DNA of 10,628 bases from Planctomycetaceae bacterium (GCA_031256755.1 JAIRPZ010000196.1:1-10628); one strand, 5' to 3'; shown: positions 1 through 7,674, counted from the first letter of the stretch. Notes: a model not told the origin generated them from the letters alone. Numbers and translations: made by a program.

Positions 1-276
1 TACATTCCGACAGCCGCCACCGTATCCGCACCCCCTTTTTCCAAAAACTTCGCCCGCTGTAAAACATCGGGAATACTCTTATTGCAGGTCTTTGCGCCCC
101 GACCGAGAACGAGCAGATACTCTTTTTCGGCTTTCGGCAGGTCAGTTGTCCGCTCCGTGAATCGGCACGTTGTCTGCCACTTTCGCTGCCTTGCGGACAA
201 ACGAACTGAAGTTTAACGCCCGACACGGATGAGTGAAAATGACGTTTGTGAAAAAGGCAAGTATAAAATATTTCAT
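1..276 (-). pseudogene. Peroxiredoxin-5-like (redoxin) gene, apparently frameshifted, partial at left edge
   Basis: An ATG at 276 follows an excellent Shine-Dalgarno AAGGAG (284-289, 7-base spacing). The frame it opens has a hydrophobic, signal-like beginning (MKYFILAFFTNVIF) and reaches KVADNVPIHG, which resembles the 'VGDxVP' start of peroxiredoxin 5 proteins. It stops after 44 codons at TGA (142-144). The neighbouring frame is open from 212 to the window edge and reads TTDLPKAEKEYLLVLGRGAK, then TCNKSIPDVLQRAKFLEKGG, then ADTVAAVGM. This parallels the family's 'TTDDLFKGKRVVLFxxPGAFTPTCSxxHLPGF...KGVDEIxCV' stretch. One single-base shift between about 212 and 145 would join the two. The peroxidatic motif PxxxTxxC also looks shortened (RGAKTC), so the product may be inactive even if joined. 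Seen: two frames and the SD. Inferred: the family and the break. A sequencing error, or a short unrelated peptide, is possible. Confidence 0.35.
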
Positions 277-422
277 AAAATTACTCCTTGTTGTTGATGC
301 TGCCGGAATCCGTTGCTTTTTTTGCGTCCTGTTCTAACGTTCCTGTTGCGGCAAGCAGACCGGCTGTTTCCGGCTTTGTATTCCTCTTCCCGTACTTCTG
401 AAAAATCGTTATTCTGCCGGCG

Positions 423-3400
423 ATGAAATTTTTCCGGCTTTGTATCATCCTGTTCACGCTGCATGCGGCGGCACTTGCCGGCGATGCATGGATACCGCTG
501 CACTCCGAAAACGGCGGCATACTGTTGGTCCCGCAAAACGAAGGGCTTTCCGCCAGCAGCACACAAAATTGCATACTGACGGTGCAACTGCCAACCGAAC
601 AGTCCGCCGTAATTCTCGGCAAAAGCATCAACAATCCTCTAGTCATTGACGACCTCGCGCCGGCAATCCGCCTCAAAACCGATTCCGCCGGAATTGCCGT
701 CGGCGTACAAGTCGTACTGCCGAAAACAATCCATCCGGTTACCAAACGTCCAATCACATACATCGTCCCCGGCAGCAAATACTCCGGCAGCAAAAATTGG
801 GAAACACTCAGTTTCCGGGATAAAAACGGTATGCCCAACCTCCGTAAAGAATCCGACCGCATCGCCGCACTGCTGCAAGCCGAACTCAAAGCACCTTTTG
901 GTACCGCCTTCGATATGCGGGGACAGTATGTCCGGCAAATCATTCTCTTTGCAGAACGCCTGCCGCAGCAAAACGGTCTCAAAAAAATCGAAATCGAATC
1001 CGTTCATATCGCCGGATATGCCGCCGCTGCCGATCATGCCGAAGATCAAAGCGAGTTTGATCCGATCAATTACGCCGGTTTCAAGATTCAGGCAACGGCA
1101 AAACCGGTTTATCCCGGCAGCAATGCCGACAGCAATACAGAGTGGGTTTCGCCGCTGCAAACCCAGACAACCGAACCGCTGCAAGCCGACCCGCACGGAA
1201 AACCAATACCCGCTGCAAACAGGCGGATTGTTTACGACAACAATCAACCGAAACAATATGCGCTGACAAACGGGCAAACATCCTCGCCGACCGCATTGAT
1301 GCGGATCAAAATGAACGACAGCGTCCTGATGATTGACGACATTCCCGTCGGAATCCGCGCCGTTGAATATCAGGGCGAACCGCTTGATTTTCTGCGGAAA
1401 CTCGAATTTAATGCGGTTTGGCTGAAAGAACCGCCCGGTCCCGGTTTGCGGTTAGATGCACAAAAAGCAGGCATTTGGCTGATTTGTCCGCCGCCCGGCA
1501 ATACGGAATTAGAATCCGCCCGAAAATTTGATCCCAATGCAACACGGGAAAACTCCGTCTCCGCACTGGATTCCACCTACGATAACATTTTGATTTGGAA
1601 TCTCGGCAGCGAATGTTCTTACGCCCGTCATCTTGCCGATTCGCAGCGGGCGCAGGTCTTGCAAAATGCCGACCGGATCAAACGGCGACCGATGCTCTGC
1701 ACCGCCCGAAGCGGCGTGTATGATTACAGCCGAACCGTTGACGTACTGATGTTGCAGCGGGAACCGCTTTTTTCCTCGCTCGATTTGCTCGATCTTTACA
1801 AGTGGCAGAAAGAATATCAAACACTGGCGCGTCCTGATACCGCTTTTTGGACAACCATTCAAACGCAGCCGCCGCCGAAACTTGCCGAACAGTGGACAAT
1901 GTTCGAAGGCAATCCGCAATTTATTTGTGCCGTTTCTTACGAACAAATCAAAATGCAGATTTATTCTGCGCTCGCTTCCGGGGTGCATGGAGTGCTGTTT
2001 ACTTCTTATACGCCGTTAACGAATAACGATCCCGAAACGGATTTCCGCCGTACTGCATTGGAGTTAGCGAACTGGGAACTGCAACTTGCGGAAGAGTGGT
2101 TTGCTTCCGGCAGGGCTTTACCGGCATTGGCGCAGTCGAATCAGCCCGCGGTGCAAAGTGCGGTGGTGCAGGCGGGACGTTCACGGCTTCTCGTGCCGAT
2201 GCTGCAAGAGCGGCACAATCAGTCGGTAGTCGGTTCTGCCGCTGCGGGCAATGTCCGGTACATTGTTTCCGGCATCCCGGAAACCTATAACGCTTACCAT
2301 CTTGTTCCCGGACGGCTTCTGCCGATGGAAACACGACGGGTTGCCGGAGGAATGCAGATCGAACTTGAAGAAGCATCTATCAATTCGCTGATCTTTTTCA
2401 GCGAAGACGATGCCGTGTATGCACAAATCGGTCAGCGAGCCAAGGTTATGGGATCGCGCACTGCTTATCTGGCATGCCGGTTAGCGGAATTGCAACTTTC
2501 CATGACGGAACAGGTATTGGCTGTTCTGAAACGGGCGAAAGAAATGAAAGTCATTCCTGTTCATCCGAAAGATCATTTGCCGCTGATGGCTATGCCGGAA
2601 CAGGAGTCGATGATTCGGACAACGAAAGAGGCCCTTGAATTTGCGAAAGACCTTGCGGGCAGAAATCCGCCGGATTATGCGCGTTCTTATTTGCAGGCGG
2701 AGCGGGTGACTCGCGGGCTGCGTTTTACCGGACGGACGCTTTGGCAGGAGGCAACGCGGCACGATTTGAATGCGTGTATGACACCGGTATCGGTTTCGTT
2801 TGCAACGCTGCCGCTTTATCTGACGGCGTATCAGCGGACGAACGGTGCGAAATTGAGTGTCAATCGTCTGCCGGGGGGGAATATGGAATCGCGTACCATT
2901 GAACAGTCCGGCTGGGAACCGATGTCGCACAAGGTAGAAGGAGTTTTTGTTGCAAAAAAGGATATTAGTCCGGCAGCACAGCACAGCGGACAAACCGGTT
3001 TGCAGTTGGTGGTTGCACCGTCGAATCCGTCTGATAAGCCGAAACAGTTGGAAACTGTTCCGTTGTGGATTGCTGCGCCGCCGATGCAGGTGCGGAGAGG
3101 AGAGATGCTTTGTGTTCACGGCTGGGTACGGATACCGAAGGCACTGGAATCAACGGCAGATGGTTTTATGGTTTTTGATTCGCTCGGCGGCGAGGCATTA
3201 GCGTTGCGTTTTCTGGAAACGAACAACGAATGGAAAGAGTTTGCGTTTTACCGGAATGTACCGGCGGATGGCAGTTATTATGTGTTCTTTGCGCTTGCCG
3301 GAATCGGCGAAGTTCATTTGGATGATGTGCAGGTTTGTGCTGTGCAGTTTGAGGCGAAACCGCCGGATAGCGGTGTTGCGGTGCCTCCTGCGGTTCCTGC

Positions 3401-3470
3401 GCCGGCACCGTTTTATCGGCGGCTGAATCCGCTTCAATATCTGCCGCCGATGCCGAATTGGGGAAATTAA
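423..3470 (+). CDS. Large secreted planctomycete protein with barrel-like middle and jelly-roll-like C-terminus; function unknown
   Basis: This 1015-residue protein starts with a clear signal peptide (MKFFRLCIILFTLHAAALAG, cleavage likely after ALA at residue 19), so it should be exported. Residues about 305-565 look like a degenerate glycoside-hydrolase-style barrel: GEPLDFLRKLEFNAVWL, GIWLICPPPG, LIWNLGSECSYARHL, FWTTIQTQPPPKLAEQW, YSALASGVHGVLFTSYTPL. I recall similar strings in unannotated planctomycete proteins. Residues about 835-985 (ESRTIEQSGWEPM ... GEVHLDDVQVCAV) look like a CBM4/9-type beta-sandwich, as in carbohydrate-binding modules. The tail is proline rich and ends RRLNPLQYLPPMPNWGN. 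I see no sure pair of catalytic acids, so enzyme activity is unproven. There is no SD before the ATG; the signal peptide directly at the start supports it. The gene is monocistronic, divergent from the redoxin remnant and followed by a kinase after 143 bases. A role in polysaccharide or cell-surface work is inference only. Confidence 0.85.
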   Translation: MKFFRLCIILFTLHAAALAGDAWIPLHSENGGILLVPQNEGLSASSTQNCILTVQLPTEQSAVILGKSINNPLVIDDLAPAIRLKTDSAGIAVGVQVVLPKTIHPVTKRPITYIVPGSKYSGSKNWETLSFRDKNGMPNLRKESDRIAALLQAELKAPFGTAFDMRGQYVRQIILFAERLPQQNGLKKIEIESVHIAGYAAAADHAEDQSEFDPINYAGFKIQATAKPVYPGSNADSNTEWVSPLQTQTTEPLQADPHGKPIPAANRRIVYDNNQPKQYALTNGQTSSPTALMRIKMNDSVLMIDDIPVGIRAVEYQGEPLDFLRKLEFNAVWLKEPPGPGLRLDAQKAGIWLICPPPGNTELESARKFDPNATRENSVSALDSTYDNILIWNLGSECSYARHLADSQRAQVLQNADRIKRRPMLCTARSGVYDYSRTVDVLMLQREPLFSSLDLLDLYKWQKEYQTLARPDTAFWTTIQTQPPPKLAEQWTMFEGNPQFICAVSYEQIKMQIYSALASGVHGVLFTSYTPLTNNDPETDFRRTALELANWELQLAEEWFASGRALPALAQSNQPAVQSAVVQAGRSRLLVPMLQERHNQSVVGSAAAGNVRYIVSGIPETYNAYHLVPGRLLPMETRRVAGGMQIELEEASINSLIFFSEDDAVYAQIGQRAKVMGSRTAYLACRLAELQLSMTEQVLAVLKRAKEMKVIPVHPKDHLPLMAMPEQESMIRTTKEALEFAKDLAGRNPPDYARSYLQAERVTRGLRFTGRTLWQEATRHDLNACMTPVSVSFATLPLYLTAYQRTNGAKLSVNRLPGGNMESRTIEQSGWEPMSHKVEGVFVAKKDISPAAQHSGQTGLQLVVAPSNPSDKPKQLETVPLWIAAPPMQVRRGEMLCVHGWVRIPKALESTADGFMVFDSLGGEALALRFLETNNEWKEFAFYRNVPADGSYYVFFALAGIGEVHLDDVQVCAVQFEAKPPDSGVAVPPAVPAPAPFYRRLNPLQYLPPMPNWGN

Positions 3471-3515
3471 CGGGCAATAAAAATGGTAAACACTTTACAA
3501 AATATACCTGTCCGG

Positions 3516-3550
3516 CAAGGACTGCCTGCCCGCGTGCGCGGCACTGCTTG
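3516..3550 (+). terminator. Hairpin after the secreted-protein gene, possible terminator
   Basis: CAAGGACTGCC (3516-3526) faces GGCACTGCTTG (3540-3550), pairing 9 of 11 positions, with a GC-rich interior (CCCGCGTGCGCG). It lies 45 bases past the stop of the secreted protein and is followed by only TTT, so as an intrinsic terminator it is weak. The end overlaps the candidate -35 of the kinase promoter. Confidence 0.3.
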
Positions 3551-3575
3551 TTTCCGCAAATGTCTCTGATACAAT
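3548..3575 (+). promoter_or_regulatory. Candidate sigma-70-type promoter of the FGGY kinase
   Basis: TTGTTT (3548-3553) and TACAAT (3570-3575) are separated by 16 bases. The -10 matches consensus at 5 of 6 positions, the -35 at 3 of 6. Initiation near 3582 would give a leader of about 32 bases before the ATG at 3614. Confidence 0.35.
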
Positions 3576-3613
3576 AACGCCCTGTTCATTTTTTTATCTG
3601 ATGAAAACTTTGC

Positions 3614-5143
3614 ATGGCAAACTATCTTATCGGGATTGACTGCGGTTCGACAATGGTCAAGGCGGCAATCTTTGACGAAACCGGAAAAGAATACGCCTCC
3701 GCCGGACGGAAAATCGAACACATTTATCTCCGCCCCGGCTGGACAGAAAATAATATGGATTCGCTCTGGAACAGCGTTTGCGAAGTCCTGCGGGAAATTC
3801 TCGAAAAATCAAAAATTGACCCGAAACAAGTTGCCTGCGTGACCTGCACCGGACACGGCAACGGATTGTATCTCGTTTCTCACAATGACACTCCGGCACG
3901 GAACGGAATCATTTCGTCCGACAACCGGGCAAGGAAATATATCGAAGAGTGGACGGCAGCAGACGTACTCGGAAAAATCCTGCCGAAAACAATGCAAAGT
4001 ATGTGGGCGGCACAGCCGAATGCCCTGCTCCGCTGGCTCATCGACAACGAACCGGAAACGATGAAAAAAACGAAATACCTGTTTATGGTCAAGGATTTCG
4101 TCCGGTACCGGCTGACCGGCGAAGCGTATATGGAACTTTCCGATATGTCCGCTACCAGTTTAATCAACACGGCTGCCGGCGAATACGATGACGAAGTGCT
4201 TGCGGTTTGGGGGCTTGCCGATTGGAAAAAGATTATGCCGCCGCTCAAACGTTCCGGCGATATTTGCGGCAAAATCACCGCCGCTGCCGCGAAACAAACC
4301 GGTCTTGCCGAAGGAACGCCCGTTGCCGGCGGAATGTTCGATATTGACGCATGCGGTCTCGCGGTCGGAATGACGGACGAATCCCGGTTTTGTATGGTTG
4401 CCGGCACGTGGGGAAATAATCAGTTCATCACAAGCAAACCGATTATCGACCGCGATATTTTTATGGCAAGTTGCTACAGTATTGACGGCTACTGGCTTGT
4501 TCTCGAAGGAAGTCCGACATCGGCAAGCAACCTCGAATGGTTCGTCACGCAATTCTTTGAAGGCGATAAAGAACTGCTGAAAATCAAAGGGATGACGAAA
4601 AGCATCTACGAACATTGCAGCGAACTGGTTTCGCTGACGGATGCCGCCGCCGATACCGGCATTGCATTCATTCCGTATCTTTACGGCAATCCGGTCAATC
4701 CTGATGCGAAAGCGTGTCTCATTGGTTTGGACGGACGGCACACGCGTCCTCAAGTGATGCGGGCGGTATTTGAAGGCATTGTTTTCGGACACCGCTGGCA
4801 CACGGAACGTCTTTTCCGTTTCCGGGAAAAACCGCAGACCATCCGGCTGACCGGCGGTGCGGTGAACAGCGATGTTTGGGCGCAAATGTTTGCGGACATT
4901 CTGCAAATACCGGTGGAAATACCGGCGGGGACGGAACTTGGCTGTTTCGGTGCTTCGATTTGCGGTGCGGCGGCGGTTGGCATTTATCCTGACTATGCGG
5001 CGGCGTGCGAAAAAATGGTGAAAATTGACCGCCGGTTCACGCCGAATTCCTCTCTTGCGGAGGTGTATGAAACCAAATACCGGCGGTTTCTGACGCTGCT
5101 GCGAGTATTGTCTCCGGCTTGGGGCGAAATCGCCGCAAAATAA
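3614..5143 (+). CDS. FGGY-family carbohydrate kinase, L-xylulose kinase-like
   Basis: This is a full-length FGGY kinase (509 residues; family usually 480-520) expected to phosphorylate a pentulose or related sugar with ATP in the cytoplasm. Domain I opens with the phosphate-binding signature GIDCGSTMVKAAIFDETG (7-24). PGWTENNMDSLW (41-52), TGHGNGLYL (79-87) and SSDNRA (101-106) follow the pattern I recall for E. coli LyxK. GGMFDID (239-245) supplies the probable catalytic aspartate D243. GTWGNNQ (264-270), SPTSASNLEWF (300-310), IPYLYG (353-358) and the adenosine-side signature LTGGAVNSDVWAQMFADI (412-429) with ELGCFGA (441-447) complete domain II. Substrate is inferred from resemblance to LyxK; xylulose, ribulose or a sugar alcohol derivative are equally allowed. 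No SD is present. The gene stands alone, with no aldolase, isomerase or transporter beside it, and its end converges with the HNH gene 41 bases away. Confidence 0.9.
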   Translation: MANYLIGIDCGSTMVKAAIFDETGKEYASAGRKIEHIYLRPGWTENNMDSLWNSVCEVLREILEKSKIDPKQVACVTCTGHGNGLYLVSHNDTPARNGIISSDNRARKYIEEWTAADVLGKILPKTMQSMWAAQPNALLRWLIDNEPETMKKTKYLFMVKDFVRYRLTGEAYMELSDMSATSLINTAAGEYDDEVLAVWGLADWKKIMPPLKRSGDICGKITAAAAKQTGLAEGTPVAGGMFDIDACGLAVGMTDESRFCMVAGTWGNNQFITSKPIIDRDIFMASCYSIDGYWLVLEGSPTSASNLEWFVTQFFEGDKELLKIKGMTKSIYEHCSELVSLTDAAADTGIAFIPYLYGNPVNPDAKACLIGLDGRHTRPQVMRAVFEGIVFGHRWHTERLFRFREKPQTIRLTGGAVNSDVWAQMFADILQIPVEIPAGTELGCFGASICGAAAVGIYPDYAAACEKMVKIDRRFTPNSSLAEVYETKYRRFLTLLRVLSPAWGEIAAK

Positions 5144-5184
5144 CTGCCGGTGTCCCGCTGATTTTGGGCAGTCAATCCCGATGC

Positions 5185-5532
5185 TCATTTTCCCGCTTTT
5201 TTCCGGTTGCAGTCCTTGCAGAGCCTTTGGCAGTTTTCGGCAAGCGTTGCACCGCCGCGCGACCACGGCGTTAGATGATCGCCCTCCATTTTCGCTATGT
5301 CAAACGCTTTTTTGCAATGCACACAAACGCCGTTCTGTCTTTCGTATGCTTCCCGCTTCATCTTGTCCGAAAACGTTCTGATGTTCAAACAGCGTTCATC
5401 GCCGGTCAACACATATTCGTAAATACCGCGTTTGTTAGAAACGTCTTCGTCTTCCATTAAACGTTTGATCTGCATTTCAAGAGCCGCTGCATCAAACTGT
5501 TTATTGTTGAATCGGTTGAAGAGAGAAAGCAT
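5185..5532 (-). CDS. HNH endonuclease, small; resembles the C-terminal module of DUF262-type proteins
   Basis: From the ATG at 5532 this encodes 115 residues. It carries a complete HNH zinc-ribbon fold: CVHC (70-73), EGDHLTPW with the D85-H86 pair, GGATLAENCQRLC with N100, and CKDCN (105-109). The four cysteines form the structural zinc site, and H86 should be the catalytic base. The stretch before it (LFNRFNNKQFDAAALE ... YEYVLTGDERCLNIRTFSD) resembles what precedes the HNH in DUF262/GmrSD-like proteins, but the DUF262 part itself is absent. The start overlaps the last 32 bases of the methyltransferase in the +1 frame, with no SD of its own. It is therefore either translationally coupled to the methyltransferase, joined to it by +1 frameshifting, or a remnant of a fusion. 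The frame is open further upstream to 5667, but that part lies inside the conserved methyltransferase. Probable partner: DNA cleavage in a restriction-modification pair (inference). Confidence 0.75.
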   Translation of the reverse strand: MLSLFNRFNNKQFDAAALEMQIKRLMEDEDVSNKRGIYEYVLTGDERCLNIRTFSDKMKREAYERQNGVCVHCKKAFDIAKMEGDHLTPWSRGGATLAENCQRLCKDCNRKKAGK

Positions 5533-6511
5533 GCCGGCTGCGGATGGCAATACGTTTGAAAATCTTTTGTTTGTTAACGTAAATGGCACTGACAAGAGAA
5601 TATCCGTCAGGTGCATAACAGCCGAGATTGCCGGCAATTTCAAACTGGTCAGGATTATACTTGTCAAGGAACGAAACCGGCACGCCCATCACGCCTTCGT
5701 AATCCATCGGAATATGCTGCGTTTTTTCTACTTCGATAGCATCGTAATTATCGTATTTCGGATAATCTTTCGGATTGTAATGTCTGCCGAGTATGATTTC
5801 TTCGTGCCGCCACCGATGGTCGAGATTGGTGAACCACATTGTGTTTCCCATTTGTTTCAAACGTTTGCCGCTCTTGTCCAAAAATGTTCCTTCGTATCCT
5901 TCGGGAACGGCGTAGGTTTTCGCACCGTTATTGATACCGACCCACATTTTATTATTTTGGATAAGCGGAAAAATTTCCTTGTAGGTAATCGCATTCATAT
6001 TGCCGATTATCAGGAACTTTTTATCGTATTCAATCAGTTGTGCAACATATTCACGGAACAACGAAAACGGCGGATTGGTCACGACAACGTCCGCTTGTTT
6101 CAGCAATTCGATACATTCTTTGCTGCGGAAGTCGCCATCTCCTTTTAACACGCCCCATTCGTTGCGTTTGATGAATTCGTGTCCGTCAATAACATCGTCT
6201 TGGCGGTCTTTGCCTTCATAAATGCAATAGACGGCTTTTTCGTCCGTGTGCTGACTGAATAGGTTCGGATTGAGATTTTTATAGCAGACGGCAATAAGTT
6301 TTTTCAAGCCGAGTCCGCAGAAACGGGAGTAAAAGTAGTAGAAAAAGTTGCTGACCCGCGGGTCATCGCAGTTGCAGAGGAGTGTTTTACCGCGGAAATA
6401 CTCCGTGTAATGTTTACATTCGTCCTCTATGTCGGCGAGTTGCGTGTAAAACTCGTCGTTCTTTTCTTTCCGGGCTTTCTGCAAATTGTCGTTTTTGGCG
6501 GTCTTCGGCAT
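5501..6511 (-). CDS. EcoRI-type adenine-specific DNA methyltransferase
   Basis: This 336-residue protein matches the EcoRI methylase family (PF13651 type), which transfers a methyl group from S-adenosylmethionine to adenine N6 in DNA. KNDEFYTQ (17-24) is the N-terminal 'DEFYT' motif of such enzymes. GKTLLCNCDDP (41-51) fits the SAM-binding strand. DVVVTNPPFSLF (141-152) contains the catalytic NPPF. MWFTNLDHRW (225-234) and the C-terminal KIFKRIAIR (316-324) are also typical. Start: an ATG 33 bases upstream (6544) is in frame, but the ATG at 6511 has a strong AAGGAG six bases before it, and the longer version would start inside the candidate -10 box. Its 3' end overlaps the HNH gene by 32 bases. 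No recognisable EcoRI-like restriction enzyme is present. Target sequence cannot be told from the window. Confidence 0.9.
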   Translation of the reverse strand: MPKTAKNDNLQKARKEKNDEFYTQLADIEDECKHYTEYFRGKTLLCNCDDPRVSNFFYYFYSRFCGLGLKKLIAVCYKNLNPNLFSQHTDEKAVYCIYEGKDRQDDVIDGHEFIKRNEWGVLKGDGDFRSKECIELLKQADVVVTNPPFSLFREYVAQLIEYDKKFLIIGNMNAITYKEIFPLIQNNKMWVGINNGAKTYAVPEGYEGTFLDKSGKRLKQMGNTMWFTNLDHRWRHEEIILGRHYNPKDYPKYDNYDAIEVEKTQHIPMDYEGVMGVPVSFLDKYNPDQFEIAGNLGCYAPDGYSLVSAIYVNKQKIFKRIAIRSRHAFSLQPIQQ

Positions 6512-6517
6512 TTGTCG

Positions 6518-6523
6518 CTCCTT
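6518..6523 (-). promoter_or_regulatory. Shine-Dalgarno site fixing the methyltransferase start
   Basis: AAGGAG on the minus strand stands 6 bases before the ATG at 6511. It decides the start against the upstream in-frame ATG at 6544. Several other genes here have no SD. Confidence 0.8.
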
Positions 6524-6542
6524 CGGTCGCAGAACGAAAGTC

Positions 6543-6570
6543 ATTGTACATCAAAACGTTCCCGCTGCAA
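6543..6570 (-). promoter_or_regulatory. Candidate promoter of the methyltransferase-HNH pair
   Basis: On the minus strand TTGCAG (6570-6565) and TACAAT (6548-6543) are 16 bases apart, with TG directly before the -10. Initiation near 6536 would leave a leader of about 25 bases that includes the AAGGAG. This implies independent expression from the encapsulin gene upstream. Confidence 0.4.
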
Positions 6571-6602
6571 TGGAAAGAGCAGAAAAACAGGAAAAGACGT
6601 TC

Positions 6603-6640
6603 ACCGGCGGGTGGATGCGGCGTGTCAACGTCCCGCCGGT
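6603..6640 (-). terminator. Perfect 9-bp inverted repeat between encapsulin and methyltransferase, terminator-like
   Basis: ACCGGCGGG (6603-6611) and CCCGCCGGT (6632-6640) are exact inverted copies around a 20-base loop. On the minus strand the stem is followed after a few bases by T-rich sequence (CTTTTCCTGTTTTT). It lies 35 bases past the encapsulin stop and could end that transcript together with the smaller hairpin next to it. Confidence 0.4.
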
Positions 6641-6647
6641 TTTGCGT

Positions 6648-6669
6648 CCGTTCCCGCTTTTCGGGACGG
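6648..6669 (-). terminator. Small stem-loop just after the encapsulin stop
   Basis: CCGT-T-CCCG (6648-6656) pairs with CGGGACGG (6662-6669), eight pairs with one bulged T and a loop of five. On the minus strand it begins 7 bases after the TAA (6676-6678) and is followed by CAAAAC rather than a T-run, so it may protect the 3' end of the transcript or act with the next stem. Confidence 0.35.
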
Positions 6670-6675
6670 AATCTG

Positions 6676-7650
6676 TTATTTATCGTATTTGTAATAGTTA
6701 CCGACATCGACATTTTCAAGCAGCGCGGCAGCGTCGTCCGCCAAGACCGCCAATGAACAATAAACCGACAGCAAGTAGGACGCAAATCCCCGCTGATTCA
6801 CGCCCATAAACCGGACGGCCAGACCGCGTGAAGTTCCGCCGGGTAAATCGGCTTGGTGCAGCCCCAGCACTCCCCGTTTATTTTCGCCGGTACGAATCAG
6901 CAAAATGTTCGTTTTTCCTCCTTTTCCTTTCGGTGTTTTTCCGTCATCGATCAGCAATTTGTCGGACGGCACAATCGGAATTCCCCGCCAGGTCAGGAAA
7001 TTCGTTCCGTAAAAGGAGACCGTTGCCGGCGGTACGCCGCGCCGGGTACATTCCCGTCCGAAGGCCGCAATCGCACGGGGATGTGCCAAAAAGAAGGACG
7101 GTTCTTTCCATACTTTGGAAATGAGTTCGTCAAAATCGTCCGGTGTCGGCGTACCGGCAATCGGTTTAATCCGCTGCGGCTCGGCAATTTGATGAAGGAG
7201 ACCGTAATCGCTGCTGTTGACCAACTGCATTTCCTGCCGTTCTTTGAGGGATTCCACGGCCAGCCGGATTTGTTCTTCCGTTTGACCGTAGGGGCTGCTG
7301 TACAGGTCGGCAACCCGCGTATCGATGTTGATGATGGTTGAAAGGGCATTAAGCCGATATTCACGCGGAAATTCCTCATAACCGATATAGCCGTCTTGGA
7401 CGAAACTATTGTCGTCAATATTCCGGCAGCAGCCGTCCATACAGCAAAGCGGGTCGGTCACGGTACTTCCGGCAAAACCCTCTTCTTTGACTTTATTGAG
7501 GCGGTAAATACCGGTTTCGAGGGACTTCCAATCGAGAAACCGCGGAAGCCAGCGGGGGGTGAGTGAGCCGAACTGTGCGGTTGTTTTTGTGACGTTTGCC
7601 AGTTGATAGGCGGCTTGATAACTTAATGCGGAGCGATTTGTTTCGGACAT
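6676..7650 (-). CDS. srpI: Family 2A encapsulin shell protein (SrpI type)
   Basis: This 324-residue protein forms the shell of a protein nanocompartment with the HK97 capsid fold. It follows the Synechococcus SrpI protein, as I recall it, nearly end to end: AYQLANVTKTTAQFGSLTPR (14-33), then WLPRFLDW and TGIYRLN; FPREYRLNALSTIINIDTRV (94-113), then ADLYSSP; LKERQEMQLVN; TPTPDDFDELISKVWKEPSF (167-186); HPRAIAAFGRE (190-200); RRGVPPATVS (203-212); FLTWRGIPIVPSDKL (218-232); RFMGVNQ and SYLLSVYCSLAVLADDA. It has no inserted cyclic-nucleotide-binding domain, so it is 2A rather than 2B. The cargo desulfurase is the divergent neighbour. The ATG at 7650 has AGGAG eight bases upstream. Odd: a DPLCCMDGCCRN loop at 67-78 holds four cysteines where I recall none in SrpI, and a Gly/Lys-rich loop occurs at 238-246 (KTPKGKGGK). 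The family call is nearly certain; shell size and function in this organism are inferred. Confidence 0.95.
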   Translation of the reverse strand: MSETNRSALSYQAAYQLANVTKTTAQFGSLTPRWLPRFLDWKSLETGIYRLNKVKEEGFAGSTVTDPLCCMDGCCRNIDDNSFVQDGYIGYEEFPREYRLNALSTIINIDTRVADLYSSPYGQTEEQIRLAVESLKERQEMQLVNSSDYGLLHQIAEPQRIKPIAGTPTPDDFDELISKVWKEPSFFLAHPRAIAAFGRECTRRGVPPATVSFYGTNFLTWRGIPIVPSDKLLIDDGKTPKGKGGKTNILLIRTGENKRGVLGLHQADLPGGTSRGLAVRFMGVNQRGFASYLLSVYCSLAVLADDAAALLENVDVGNYYKYDK

Positions 7651-7674
7651 AGTTGTTTCTCCTGAAAAATGGAC

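Noticed and set aside
281..448. Minus-strand frame of 55 codons ending in INNKE-stop, with the next gene's SD inside its last codons
   Set aside because: Its first part is antisense to the signal peptide of the secreted protein, it has no SD and no family resemblance; the apparent coupling may be chance.
5144..5184. Bidirectional terminator between the converging kinase and HNH genes
   Set aside because: Only CTGCC/GGCAG can pair, with a long loop and no T-run on either strand.
4160..5266. Open minus-strand frame of 368 codons
   Set aside because: It is the antisense of the FGGY kinase; its composition (Arg, His, Phe rich) is typical of a shadow frame.
5533..5667. Longer HNH protein starting at 5667
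   Set aside because: The added 45 residues are the off-frame reading of the conserved methyltransferase C-terminus and look random.
5432..6148. Open plus-strand frame of 238 codons
   Set aside because: It lies opposite the methyltransferase and HNH genes, which have clear motifs; its translation shows none.
6512..6544. Earlier in-frame ATG for the methyltransferase at 6544
   Set aside because: It overlaps a candidate -10 box, lacks an SD, and the ATG at 6511 has AAGGAG at ideal spacing.
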